From: CAZASK01 sp964487845 | GTDB lineage: Bacteria; Chlamydiota; Chlamydiia; Chlamydiales; FEN-1388 | Reading direction: 5' to 3' | Length of the DNA stretch: 64,000 nucleotides | NCBI GenBank assembly: GCA_964487845.1 | Contig: CAZASK010000004.1 | Coordinates: forward strand, 1-64,000 | Shown: piece by piece, positions 43,684 to 53,400 of the stretch | Position numbering within the stretch: position 1 is the stretch's first letter | Layout: each line of letters begins with the position of its first letter | The notes under the pieces: generated by a model | Told to the model about the DNA's origin: nothing | Seen by the model: only the letters and a program-made list of their open reading frames with translations | Database searches by the model: none | Translations under genes and position numbers: made by a program

Positions 43684-44232
43684 ATGCATAAATGGTATGT
43701 ACTCCAAGTTCTCTCCTCGCATGAAAAAAAGACGAAGAAGGCTTTAGAAGATAGTCTGATGGCTCACGGTATGAGCGACTTTATCGAGCGTGTGGTATTG
43801 CCAACAGAAAACGTTTCTGAGGTGAAGCGTGGTCAGCAACGTATTGTAGAAAAGAGATTGTGGCCCGGGTATCTGCTCGTTCGGATGACGCTCACTGATG
43901 AATCTTGGATGTATGTAAAAAATACTCAAGGAATTGTAGACTTTTTAGGGGGCGACAAACCTACCGAGCTTTCTAATCAAGAAGTGGAAACGTTGTTGTC
44001 AGAACTTGAAGATAAAAAGTCGAGAGTTACGCAGAAGCATAAGTTTGAAGTGGGTGATAAGGTCAAGATTACCGATGGTGTCTTTGTAAACTTTATCGGC
44101 ACAGTAGTCGAGGTGTTTCATGAGAAAGGTCGCCTGAGCGTACTAGTTTCGATTTTCGGAAGAGACACTCGAGTCGATGATCTTGAATTCTGGCAGGTTG
44201 AAGAAGCGACCGAAGAAGCTTCTACAAGTTAG
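43684..44232 (+). CDS. nusG: Transcription termination/antitermination protein NusG
   Basis: 182 residues. NGN domain at about 1-110 (KWYVLQVLSSHEKK, RLWPGYLLVRM, LGGDKPTELS) and KOW domain at about 125-170 (FEVGDKVKITDGVFVNFIGTVVEV). Binds RNA polymerase and couples it to ribosomes and Rho. It begins 16 nt after secE and ends 15 nt before rplK, so one operon is likely. Confidence 0.97.
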   Translation: MHKWYVLQVLSSHEKKTKKALEDSLMAHGMSDFIERVVLPTENVSEVKRGQQRIVEKRLWPGYLLVRMTLTDESWMYVKNTQGIVDFLGGDKPTELSNQEVETLLSELEDKKSRVTQKHKFEVGDKVKITDGVFVNFIGTVVEVFHEKGRLSVLVSIFGRDTRVDDLEFWQVEEATEEASTS

Positions 44233-44247
44233 TTATAAGGTGTAAAC

Positions 44248-44673
44248 ATGTCAAAAAAGAAAATAGTAAAAGTAATTAAGCTGCAGATCCCTGCAGGCAA
44301 AGCGAATCCAGCGCCACCAATTGGTCCGGCACTTGGTCAAGCTGGCCTCAATATCATGGGTTTCTGTAAAGAATTTAACGCTCAAACACAAGATAGAGCG
44401 GGAAAAATCCTTCCGGTAGAGATTACCGTATACGAAGGAAAGACTTTTTCGTTTATTTGTAAAGAGCCTCCTGTAGCAGAAATGCTCAAAGAAGCTGTTT
44501 CAAAAGAAAAAGGGTCTCCGACGCCTAACCGAGATAAAATCGGAAAGCTCAAGAGAGATGATCTTCGGAAAATCGCCGAAGTTAAAATGCGCGATATGAA
44601 TGCGCGTAATATAGAAGCTGCAATGAACACAATTGCAGGAACTGCCCGTTCAATGGGCATTGATGTAGTTTAG
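44248..44673 (+). CDS. rplK: 50S ribosomal protein L11
   Basis: 141 residues, the standard length. N-terminal IKLQIPAGKANPAPPIGPALGQAGLNIMGFCKEF block and C-terminal rRNA-binding block ending in EAAMNTIAGTARSMGIDVV are typical. Part of the GTPase-associated centre with L10 and L12. The RBS AAGG lies 10 nt before ATG. Second gene of the nusG-rplK-rplA-rplJ-rplL run. Confidence 0.98.
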   Translation: MSKKKIVKVIKLQIPAGKANPAPPIGPALGQAGLNIMGFCKEFNAQTQDRAGKILPVEITVYEGKTFSFICKEPPVAEMLKEAVSKEKGSPTPNRDKIGKLKRDDLRKIAEVKMRDMNARNIEAAMNTIAGTARSMGIDVV

Positions 44674-44685
44674 TAGGAATATAAC

Positions 44686-45390
44686 ATGAGTCGATCAACA
44701 AAAAGACGTCGGGAGATGGATAAAAAGGTAGATAGGAATAAATCCTATACCTTTTTGGATGCCATCGACACATTAAAGAGCTGCCCACCGGTCAAATTTG
44801 ACCAGTCTGTGGAAATAGCAGTACAGCTGGGGATCGATTCCAAGAAGCCAGATCAGAACGTGCGTGGTACTGTTTCATTACCGAGTGGAACAGGTAAAAA
44901 AATGACTGTTGTTGTTCTCGCAAGAGGCGACAAAGTCAACGAAGCCACTCAAGCTGGTGCTGATTTCGCTGGAAATGATGACCTCATAGAGAAAATCACT
45001 GCTGGTTGGACCGATTTCGACGCCGTTATCGCGACACCGGATATGATGAGAGAAGTAGGTAAGTTAGGTAAAGTATTAGGTCCGCGTGGCCTTATGCCTA
45101 CACCCAAGGCTGGAACGGTAACAACTGATATTGCAAAAGCAGTACAGGAAATCAAAGCTGGTAAGATTGAATTTAAATCAGATCGCTACGGCATTGTCAA
45201 TTGCGCTGTTGGTAAGCTTTCGTTTGCTCAACCAAACCTCATTGATAATATTCGCTCACTGTTGACAGCGCTCCAAAGGGCTAAGCCAGCAACAGCACGA
45301 GGTCTCTATTTCGCATCTGTGCATCTATCGTCGACGATGGGCCCAGGCATGAAAATTGATCTTAGCGAAATAGAATTGCATACAAAATAA
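44686..45390 (+). CDS. rplA: 50S ribosomal protein L1
   Basis: 234 residues. Blocks ADFAGNDDLIEKI, GKLGKVLGPRGLMPTPKAGT and the C-terminal SSTMGPGMKID are those of bacterial L1. It binds 23S rRNA at the mobile stalk and in many bacteria represses its own operon; a regulatory leader was not looked for beyond noting that the rplK-rplA gap is only 12 nt. Confidence 0.98.
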   Translation: MSRSTKRRREMDKKVDRNKSYTFLDAIDTLKSCPPVKFDQSVEIAVQLGIDSKKPDQNVRGTVSLPSGTGKKMTVVVLARGDKVNEATQAGADFAGNDDLIEKITAGWTDFDAVIATPDMMREVGKLGKVLGPRGLMPTPKAGTVTTDIAKAVQEIKAGKIEFKSDRYGIVNCAVGKLSFAQPNLIDNIRSLLTALQRAKPATARGLYFASVHLSSTMGPGMKIDLSEIELHTK

Positions 45391-45405
45391 GGAAGGGGTT
45401 TTTCA

Positions 45406-45927
45406 ATGAATAAGGAAAAGCAACTCCTCTTAGACGAAATTAAAAATCAGTTAGTAGCTTCTGACGGCTTTGTTCTCACGAAATATGCTGCACTATCTGC
45501 TAACAAAGCCAATGAATTTCGCCGAGAGATGGCTAAAATTGACGCTCATTTTGAAGTGGTAAAGAAGCGCGTATTTATTAAAGCGATCGATCAGCTTGGG
45601 ATGAATGTTGATTTGGATACACTTCCTGGTCATGTAGGGCTGGTAATGTCTTCTAAAGACATGCTGGAAGCTACAAAGCTAGTGTTGAAGTTTGCAACGG
45701 ACGCTGCTGTGGATTTTACCCTCCTTGGCGGTAAGTTTGATGGTCAAATGGTCTCTGCAGAAGAGGCTGTACAACTCGCTCAACTCCCATCGAAAGATGC
45801 AATGAGAGCAGAACTCTTGGGTCTGTTCGAAGCACCGATGGCAAGTATGCTTAGTGTGGTAGAAGCCTCACTGACAAGTGTTTTACACTGTCTTGAAAAT
45901 AAAGCTGCTGAAGTTAGCAAAAGTTAG
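45406..45927 (+). CDS. rplJ: 50S ribosomal protein L10
   Basis: 173 residues, anchor of the L7/L12 stalk. The N-terminal LLDEIKNQLVASDGFVLTKYAALS and FEVVKKRVFIKA segments are in the expected places, and the long C-terminal helix (about 140-173) would bind L12 dimers. A GGAAGGGG ribosome-binding site lies upstream. Gap to rplA is 15 nt. Confidence 0.95.
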   Translation: MNKEKQLLLDEIKNQLVASDGFVLTKYAALSANKANEFRREMAKIDAHFEVVKKRVFIKAIDQLGMNVDLDTLPGHVGLVMSSKDMLEATKLVLKFATDAAVDFTLLGGKFDGQMVSAEEAVQLAQLPSKDAMRAELLGLFEAPMASMLSVVEASLTSVLHCLENKAAEVSKS

Positions 45928-45966
45928 TAAATATTTTTTAATTTAACTCACTGAAGGGGAATAACC

Positions 45967-46353
45967 GTGAGCAAGAATCTTGAAACAATGGTAGATGAAT
46001 TGAGCAGCTTGACTGTATTAGAAATGTCAAAGCTCAAAGAACTTTTAGAAAACAAGTGGGGCGTAAAAGCTCAAGCTGCTGTCGCTGCTATGCCAGCAAT
46101 GGCTGCTGCTGCTGCACCTGCAGCTGCAGAGTCATCAAATTTCCAAGTTACAGTAGCGGAAGTACCTGCTGATAAAAAAATTGGCGTTATTAAGGTTCTC
46201 CGTGAGCTAACTGGTCTTGGCTTGAAAGAAGCGAAAGAGATGGCAGAAAGCGCACCTAAAGTAGTAAAAGAAAGTGCTCCAAAAGCTGAAGCTGATGAAA
46301 TGAAGAAGAAGCTGGAAGAAGCAGGTGCAAAGGTTACACTGAAAGGTGTGTAA
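45967..46353 (+). CDS. rplL: 50S ribosomal protein L7/L12
   Basis: 128 residues. N-terminal dimer domain, an Ala-rich hinge (about residues 37-57, AAVAAMPAMAAAAAPAAAE) and the C-terminal factor-binding domain with KKIGVIKVLRELTGLGLKEAK. The start is GTG 45967, with GAAGGGGA about 9 nt upstream; no ATG is available nearby. It recruits translation GTPases. Confidence 0.97.
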   Translation: MSKNLETMVDELSSLTVLEMSKLKELLENKWGVKAQAAVAAMPAMAAAAAPAAAESSNFQVTVAEVPADKKIGVIKVLRELTGLGLKEAKEMAESAPKVVKESAPKAEADEMKKKLEEAGAKVTLKGV

Positions 46354-46393
46354 TCTGAGCTCTTTTGCTTTAGGAGACATAAGGTGAGTTACT

Positions 46394-46433
46394 AAAGGAG
46401 TGTTGAGAGTAGAATATGTTCTCAATACTCCTG
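46394..46433 (+). promoter_or_regulatory. Hairpin between rplL and rpoB (attenuator or RNase III site)
   Basis: AGGAGTGTTGAGA and TCTCAATACTCCT form a 13-bp stem with one wobble around an unpaired loop. No U tract follows. In other bacteria the rplL-rpoB gap holds a partial terminator and an RNase III cleavage site that set the ribosomal-protein to polymerase ratio; this hairpin is in the same place. Confidence 0.55.
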
Positions 46434-46446
46434 AAGAGCCTCCCAC

Positions 46447-46492
46447 AACCCAGATGATTCAGATGGAGTACCATGTGGATGTTATCTGGGTT
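46447..46492 (+). terminator. Second hairpin with U-rich tail in the rplL-rpoB gap
   Basis: AACCCAGAT (46447-46455) pairs perfectly with ATCTGGGTT (46484-46492), followed by TATTTGCATTTTATTT. The loop is long (28 nt), so termination is probably partial, giving attenuation into rpoBC. Confidence 0.5.
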
Positions 46493-46524
46493 TATTTGCA
46501 TTTTATTTACTAATGAGTGGCTTT

Positions 46525-46553
46525 TAGACTTTTCCTGGCGTGTGACCTACAAT
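46525..46553 (+). promoter_or_regulatory. Candidate promoter of rpoBC
   Basis: -35 TAGACT (46525-46530), a 17-nt spacer, -10 TACAAT (46548-46553), 90 nt before the rpoB start. It would allow polymerase genes to be expressed apart from the ribosomal-protein genes. Confidence 0.45.
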
Positions 46554-46642
46554 AATGATGTTAACTGCGTAAAGTTGCTTTGCCAAGTCGAGAAAGTAAT
46601 AAAAGCATATGATTGGTGCAGACAAAATTGAGGAGTATTAGG

Positions 46643-49600
46643 ATGCTTCGTAAACCGCCGCGGCGTGTCAAGTTTCATGAAAAAGAAGATATTCTGGATC
46701 TTCCGAATCTCATTGAGGTACAGATCAAATCGTATGATCAGTTTTTACAAAGAGATACTCTTCCAGAAGATAGAGAAAATAGCGGTCTCCAAGAAGTTTT
46801 TAATGAGCTCTTTCCTATCAAGTCGTTTGACGAAAAGACTACTCTTGAGTTTCTTTCATATAGCCTTGGGGTGCCTAAATATGCACCTGAAGAGTGTGTC
46901 AAGCGTGGAATTTCCTATCATGTCATCCTAAAGGTCAAATTCCGTTTAACAGATGAAACTGGTATTAAAGAAGAAGAAGTGTACATGGGCACCATCCCTG
47001 TTATGACAGAGCGTGGTACGTTCATCATTAACGGTGCAGAGCGCGTAGTAGTATCTCAGCTACATCGCTCTCCTGGTATTTGTTTTGAGCAAGCTCGTCA
47101 TCCACGCGGAAATATGATTTACTCTTTCCGTGTTATTCCCTATCGCGGTAGCTGGTTAGAAGCCTCCTTTGACATCAACGACCTTGTCCATATCTATATT
47201 GATCGCAAGCGGCGTAAGAGAAAAATTTTAGCTACTACATTTATCCGTTGCCTTGGATTCTCAACAAATGCAGATATCATCGAAGAATTTTTCGAGACCA
47301 AGAAAGTAAAGCTGAAAAATGAAAAAGAAGCTGCGTCACATGTCGGCAAAATCTTGGCACAAGACGTGATCGATGAAAAGGCAAGTCTTGTCTACGGTAA
47401 GTCGGGTGAGAAATTGACAACTGCCATGGTAAAGCGTATGGCAGACGCGGGTATCGATCATCTGTATATCGCAGAAGATGCTGATGAAAGCAATCCAATC
47501 ATCAAGATGTTGATGAAAGATCCGACAGATAGCTATGAGACAGCGTTAAAAGATTTTTATAGAAAAATTCGTCCAGGCGAGCCTGCAACTCTCGCGAATG
47601 CGCGTGCTGCAATGATGCGCTTGTTCTTTGATCCGAAGAGATATAACTTGGGTCGTGTGGGACGCTACAAGTTGAATACGAAACTGGGTCTTGCAATAGG
47701 GGATGAAGAGCTCAGCTGCGTCACCCTTCAGAAAGAAGATGTGGTGTCAGCACTTAAGTACCTTATCAGACTAAGAGAAGGTGATGATGCTGTTTACTGT
47801 GACGATATTGACCATCTTGGCAATAGACGCGTTCGATCAGTGGGTGAATTAGTACAGAATCAGTGTCGAATCGGCCTTGCCCGTATGGAGAAAATCACGC
47901 GAGAGAGAATGAATCTCTTTGATTTTACATCGGATACATTGACACCAGGAAAAATTATTTCTGCAAAAGCTCTTTCTGCAGTATTAAAAGACTTCTTCGG
48001 CAGATCTCAGCTTTCTCAGTTCATGGATCAAGCTAACCCTATCGCGGAGTTGACGCATAAGCGAAGACTCTCAGCTCTCGGACCTGGCGGTTTGAATAGA
48101 GATCGAGCAGGATTTGAAGTACGTGACGTTCATCCAAGTCACTACGGAAGAATTTGTCCAATTGAAACCCCAGAAGGTCCAAACATTGGTTTGATCACCT
48201 CGCTTTCTGCTTTTGCGAAGATTAACGAGTTTGGATTTATCGAAACCCCATATCGAAAAGTAAAGAAAGGCGTTGTCACCGACGAAATTGAGTATGTGAC
48301 AGCAGACCAAGAAGAGTTATATGTCATCGCGCAGGCAACAGCGAAGATAGACAAGCATCAGATGTTTGAAGAGGAAGTGGTTTGGGCACGTCATAAGGGT
48401 GAATTCATTGAAATTGAATCCTCAAAGATCACTCACATGGATGTATCTCCAAAGCAGCTCGTATCTATTGTAACAGGTCTTGTTCCTTTCTTAGAGCATG
48501 ATGACGCGAACCGTGCTTTGATGGGATCGAACATGCAGCGCCAAGCTGTTCCTTTGCTTCGTCCATCGTCGCCAGTCGTAGGTACAGGACTCGAAGCAAG
48601 GGCGGCTCGTGACTCTGGAGCTGTGGTGGTAGCAGAAGAAGATGGTGTCATCGAGTATGTCGATGGCTACAAGATCGTGATTGCTTCAAAGTCAAACAAG
48701 ATGAAGAAACACACCTATACTTTGAAGAAGTTTCTGCGCTCGAACTCAGGTACTTGTATTAATCAACAACCAATATGTAATGTTGGTGACAAGGTAAAAG
48801 CAGGCGATATTATTGCTGACGGCGCTGCTACTGAAAATGGAGAGATCGCACTTGGTAAAAACGTACTCGTGGCATTCATGCCATGGAGAGGGTATAATTA
48901 CGAAGATGCTATCTTAGTTTCAGAAAAGCTGATACGAGAAGATTACTATACTTCTATACACATTGAAGAATTCGAAGTTACAGCGCGGGAGACAAAACTC
49001 GGCCGTGAAGAGATTACACGAGATATTCCGAATGTATCTGAAGAAGCACTTCGAAACCTTGGCGATGATGGAATCGTGCGGGTGGGTGCTGAAATCAAGC
49101 CAGGGGATATTCTTGTCGGAAAGATCACTCCAAAATCGGAGACTGAACTCGCTCCTGAAGAGAGGTTGCTACGAGCAATCTTCGGAGAGAAGGCGGCAGA
49201 TGTCAAAGATGCCTCTTTAGTAGCTCCTCCAGGAACTGAAGGTGTTGTCATGGCAAGCCAGGCATATACCCGCATGGACCGTGTATCGAAGAGTGATGAT
49301 GAACTCGTCGAGGAATCTACAAAGCTCAAAGATATTCAGAAGGAATACAAGACGAAACTTGCTCTTTTGAAAAATGAAAAGCATGATCAGTTAGGTGCCC
49401 TTCTACTGAACGAAGTTGCTCCAGCGTCGATCGTCCATAGAAAGAGCGCTGAGGTACTTTGTGAAGAAGGTTCTGTAATCACAATGGAAATGATCGAGGC
49501 TCTGAAGTTAGAGAGCGTTGAAAATCTATTGATTGCGGAAAATGACCTGTATAGAGAGCTACGTCGTATTTTAAGAGAGTATGAACACAATCTTCTACAA

Positions 49601-50446
49601 CTTGAGAGTGAGTATAAAACAGCACTTGAGACAACAAAGAAGGGTGATACTGAGCTCGATCCAGGTGTCATCAGACAGGTAAAAGTGTATATCGCCTCTA
49701 AGCGAAGATTGCAGGTGGGTGATAAAATGGCAGGTCGCCATGGAAACAAGGGCGTGGTTTCACACATTGTTTCAGAGGCTGACATGCCATACCTAGATGA
49801 TGGTCAAACCATTGAAATGATCCTCAACCCGCTTGGTGTGCCTTCTCGTATGAACATGGGGCAGCTTCTTGAAACACACCTTGGCTTTGCTGCAAAGCGT
49901 GCTGGTATTTTCATTAGAAGTGCTGTCTTCGAAGGATTCCCTGAGTGGCGTATCTGGGAGATGATGAAAGAGCAGAAGTTACCACAAGATGGTAAACTCT
50001 ATCTTACTGACGGCTGTACAGGTGAGAGATTTGACAACCCAGTTGTTGTTGGATACATTTATATGCTGAAGTTGAGTCACTTGGTCATGGATAAGATCCA
50101 TGCGCGAGCGATCGGCCCTTACTCATTAGTCACGCAGCAACCACTTGGTGGTAAGGCGCAGAGAGGTGGTCAGCGCTTTGGGGAGATGGAAGTGTGGGCA
50201 CTAGAAGCATATGGTGCTGCGCATCTGTTACAAGAGATCTTGACGGTGAAGTCAGATGACGTCGCCGGGAGAACGAGGATTTATGAATCTATCGTCAAGG
50301 GCGATAATTTATTGAAAACAAGCACGCCTGAATCATTTAATGTGTTGATTAAGGAAATGCAAGGGCTTTGCCTGGATGTTCGAGCAGAAGCAGCTCACAG
50401 TGATCCCTTAACTGGATTACTCTCTGCTACTGTGCCTTCAGCATAA
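46643..50446 (+). CDS. rpoB: DNA-directed RNA polymerase subunit beta
   Basis: 1267 residues. Contains the beta protrusion and lobe, the rifampicin region (DQANPIAELTHKRRLSALGPGGL, wild-type in appearance), the GxNMQRQAVPLL segment, and the C-terminal GRHGNKGVVS and GGKAQRGGQRFGEMEVWALEAYGA blocks. ATG 46643 is chosen because GAGGAG lies 7 nt upstream; the open frame reaches TTG 46613 without a site. It is followed at 39 nt by rpoC. Region 520-545 is intact, so no rifampicin-resistance change is evident by eye. Confidence 0.98.
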   Translation: MLRKPPRRVKFHEKEDILDLPNLIEVQIKSYDQFLQRDTLPEDRENSGLQEVFNELFPIKSFDEKTTLEFLSYSLGVPKYAPEECVKRGISYHVILKVKFRLTDETGIKEEEVYMGTIPVMTERGTFIINGAERVVVSQLHRSPGICFEQARHPRGNMIYSFRVIPYRGSWLEASFDINDLVHIYIDRKRRKRKILATTFIRCLGFSTNADIIEEFFETKKVKLKNEKEAASHVGKILAQDVIDEKASLVYGKSGEKLTTAMVKRMADAGIDHLYIAEDADESNPIIKMLMKDPTDSYETALKDFYRKIRPGEPATLANARAAMMRLFFDPKRYNLGRVGRYKLNTKLGLAIGDEELSCVTLQKEDVVSALKYLIRLREGDDAVYCDDIDHLGNRRVRSVGELVQNQCRIGLARMEKITRERMNLFDFTSDTLTPGKIISAKALSAVLKDFFGRSQLSQFMDQANPIAELTHKRRLSALGPGGLNRDRAGFEVRDVHPSHYGRICPIETPEGPNIGLITSLSAFAKINEFGFIETPYRKVKKGVVTDEIEYVTADQEELYVIAQATAKIDKHQMFEEEVVWARHKGEFIEIESSKITHMDVSPKQLVSIVTGLVPFLEHDDANRALMGSNMQRQAVPLLRPSSPVVGTGLEARAARDSGAVVVAEEDGVIEYVDGYKIVIASKSNKMKKHTYTLKKFLRSNSGTCINQQPICNVGDKVKAGDIIADGAATENGEIALGKNVLVAFMPWRGYNYEDAILVSEKLIREDYYTSIHIEEFEVTARETKLGREEITRDIPNVSEEALRNLGDDGIVRVGAEIKPGDILVGKITPKSETELAPEERLLRAIFGEKAADVKDASLVAPPGTEGVVMASQAYTRMDRVSKSDDELVEESTKLKDIQKEYKTKLALLKNEKHDQLGALLLNEVAPASIVHRKSAEVLCEEGSVITMEMIEALKLESVENLLIAENDLYRELRRILREYEHNLLQLESEYKTALETTKKGDTELDPGVIRQVKVYIASKRRLQVGDKMAGRHGNKGVVSHIVSEADMPYLDDGQTIEMILNPLGVPSRMNMGQLLETHLGFAAKRAGIFIRSAVFEGFPEWRIWEMMKEQKLPQDGKLYLTDGCTGERFDNPVVVGYIYMLKLSHLVMDKIHARAIGPYSLVTQQPLGGKAQRGGQRFGEMEVWALEAYGAAHLLQEILTVKSDDVAGRTRIYESIVKGDNLLKTSTPESFNVLIKEMQGLCLDVRAEAAHSDPLTGLLSATVPSA

Positions 50447-50485
50447 TGAATTTAAACTAGATGAATGTTTGCCTAGGAGACGCTC

Positions 50486-53400
50486 ATGTCAGAACTTGAA
50501 TACGAAGAGCTTACAACCACATCTCGACATACCAATGTTGTGGATACAAAAGCGAATCGCTCTTTCGATGAGGAAGAGTATGGTGATAAAAAGTCAGCTT
50601 CCAAGTATGATGACGATGTATTTCAGATGCATTTTGATCAGCTTAATATACGCCTGGCATCCGATGATGTTATTCGTGACAAGTGGTCACGTGGAGAAGT
50701 AAAGAAGCCCGAAACGATTAACTATAGAACATTTAAACCAGAAAAAGGTGGCCTGTTCTGTGAGAAAATCTTTGGACCTACACGCGATTGGGAATGTTCT
50801 TGCGGAAAATACAAGAAAATCAAACATAAAGGCGTAGTCTGCGATCGTTGTGGCGTTGAAGTAACGATGTCTAAAGTAAGACGTGAGCGTATGGCTCATA
50901 TCGAGCTTGCAGTGCCTGTCGTCCATATTTGGTTTTTCAAGACCACGCCTTCGCGGATTGGAAATATCTTGGGGATGTCTACAGCAGATCTTGAGCGTGT
51001 AATCTATTATGAAGAATATATTGTTGTCGACGCTGGACAGACAGAATTACAGAAAAAGCAGCTGCTCACAGAAGTAGAGTATAGAGAAGCTCAAGAGCGC
51101 TATGGTAGAGATGCCTTTTCTGCAAAAATGGGTGCTGAAGCCATTCGTGAACTTCTGGCAACAGAAGATCTCAACGCGCTCCTTGTAGAGCTAAAAGACA
51201 AGCTGAAGAAAACAAAATCTCAGCAAGCAAGAATTAAAATTGCGAAGAGATTGAAGATCGTAGAGGGTCTCATTAACTCAAGCAATAGGCCTGATTGGAT
51301 GGTGTTGTCTGCAGTTCCTGTGATTCCACCAGATTTGAGACCTTTAGTGCCTCTTGATGGCGGGCGCTTTGCTACTTCAGACCTCAACGATCTCTACAGA
51401 CGGGTAATTAATAGAAATAATCGTTTAAAGACGATTTTAAAGTTGAAAACACCAGAAGTCATCGTACGTAACGAAAAGAGAATGTTGCAGGAAGCTGTAG
51501 ATGCTCTCTTTGATAACGGCCGTCATGGACACCCTGTTGTTGGCGCTGGAAATAGACCATTGAAGTCTCTTGCTGAAATGCTAAAAGGGAAGCAAGGTCG
51601 TTTCAGACAAAACTTACTTGGTAAGCGCGTAGACTATTCTGGCCGTTCTGTTATTGTGGTAGGTCCTGAATTGAAGTTTAACCAATGTGGTATTCCAAAA
51701 ATCATGGCGCTTGAGTTGTTTGAGCCGTTTATCATCAGAAGGCTGAAAGAGCTCAACTACGTGTATACGATTCGATCTGCTAAGAAGAAGATTCAAAGAC
51801 AAGATCCTGAGGTCTGGGACGTACTAGAAGAGGTTATTAAGGGCCATCCAGTGCTGCTGAACCGAGCTCCTACTCTGCATAGACTTGGTATTCAGGCATT
51901 TCAACCTGTGTTGATCGAAGGAAAAGCGATACGCGTACATCCTCTCGTCTGTACCGCCTTTAACGCGGACTTTGACGGTGACCAGATGGCTGTTCACGTG
52001 CCTCTGTCTGTAGAAGCACAGCTTGAAGCAAAAACATTGATGATGGCACCAGATAACATCTTCTTGCCATCTTCTGGTAAGCCTGTTGCTGTTCCTACTC
52101 AGGATATGACATTAGGTCTTTACTACTTGATGTATGACCCACTCTATAATCCTGAAGAGCATGGTCGCAAAATTAAGGTCTTCAAAGACGCAGCTGAGGT
52201 GATGCTCGCTGTCAATGGCGGCGGCAGCTGGGAGTGGAGAGATCTGAAGCCTGCTGCAAATGGAAAGCTTCTCTTTGCAGGACGTGGTTTACATATCCAT
52301 GAAAAAATTAAACTCAGAACGCCGAATGGTATCATTGAGACGACACCAGGACGTGTGATCTTCAACTCGATTGTACCTACAGAGCTTGGCTTCCAAAACT
52401 ACAACTTGCCTAAAAAGCGGTTGAGTGAGCTTGTGCTCGAGTGCTACAAGAAAGTGGGGATGGAAGAGACTGTTCGTTTCCTTGATAACTTGAAGAATTT
52501 GGGCTTTAGAGAGGCAACAAAAGCTGCGGTTTCTATGGGTATCTGCGATGTGCGTATTCCAGATACGAAGCCTAAAATTTTGAAAGATTCACAGGCGAAA
52601 GTAGACATTGTCCGCAAGCAGTATGATGATGGTATCATCACGGAAGGTGAACGCAAGTCTAAGATCGTTACTATATGGTCAGAAGCTTCTGATACCCTCT
52701 CTGAACAACTCTTTAAGCTTTTGACTGAAGTGACTGACAGTCGCTTGAATCCGCTCTTTATGATGATGGATTCTGGTGCTCGAGGTAACAAATCTCAGGT
52801 GAAGCAGCTTGGAGCGCTTCGCGGATTGATGGCGAAACCATCTGGTGAAATTATTGAATCGCCGATTACGGTGAACTTTAGAGAGGGTCTAGGACCTCTT
52901 CAGTTCTTCATTTCTGCTCACGGTGCTCGTAAAGGTCTTTCTGATACAGCGTTGAAGACGGCTGACTCAGGGTATCTAACACGAAGACTCGTAGACGTAG
53001 CTCAGGATGTGATTGTCACAGAAGAAGATTGTGGTACACTCAATGGTATTGAAGTGTCTGCGATTAAGCAAGGTCAAGAAGAGCTACTGCCTATCAAAGA
53101 TAGAATCTTCGGTCGTTGTGTGTGTGATGACATCTTCTTACCAGGAGATAAGACCAAGGTGTTGGCAAGGTCAGGTGATATACTGACAGCGCATCAGGCA
53201 GAAGCAATCGACAATGCGGGTATTGAAATTGTACGCATTCGTTCTGTGCTCACTTGTGAGACAAAGCGTGGCGTGTGTGCAAAATGTTATGGCCTCAACT
53301 TGGCAAACGGCAAGCCTGTCAGCCAAGGCGAAGCTGTTGGTATTATTGCGGCACAATCCATCGGTGAACCTGGTACGCAGCTGACGATGAGAACGTTCCA

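Noticed and set aside
46613..46642. TTG start for rpoB
   Set aside because: ATG 46643 has GAGGAG at the right distance and matches the usual N terminus better.
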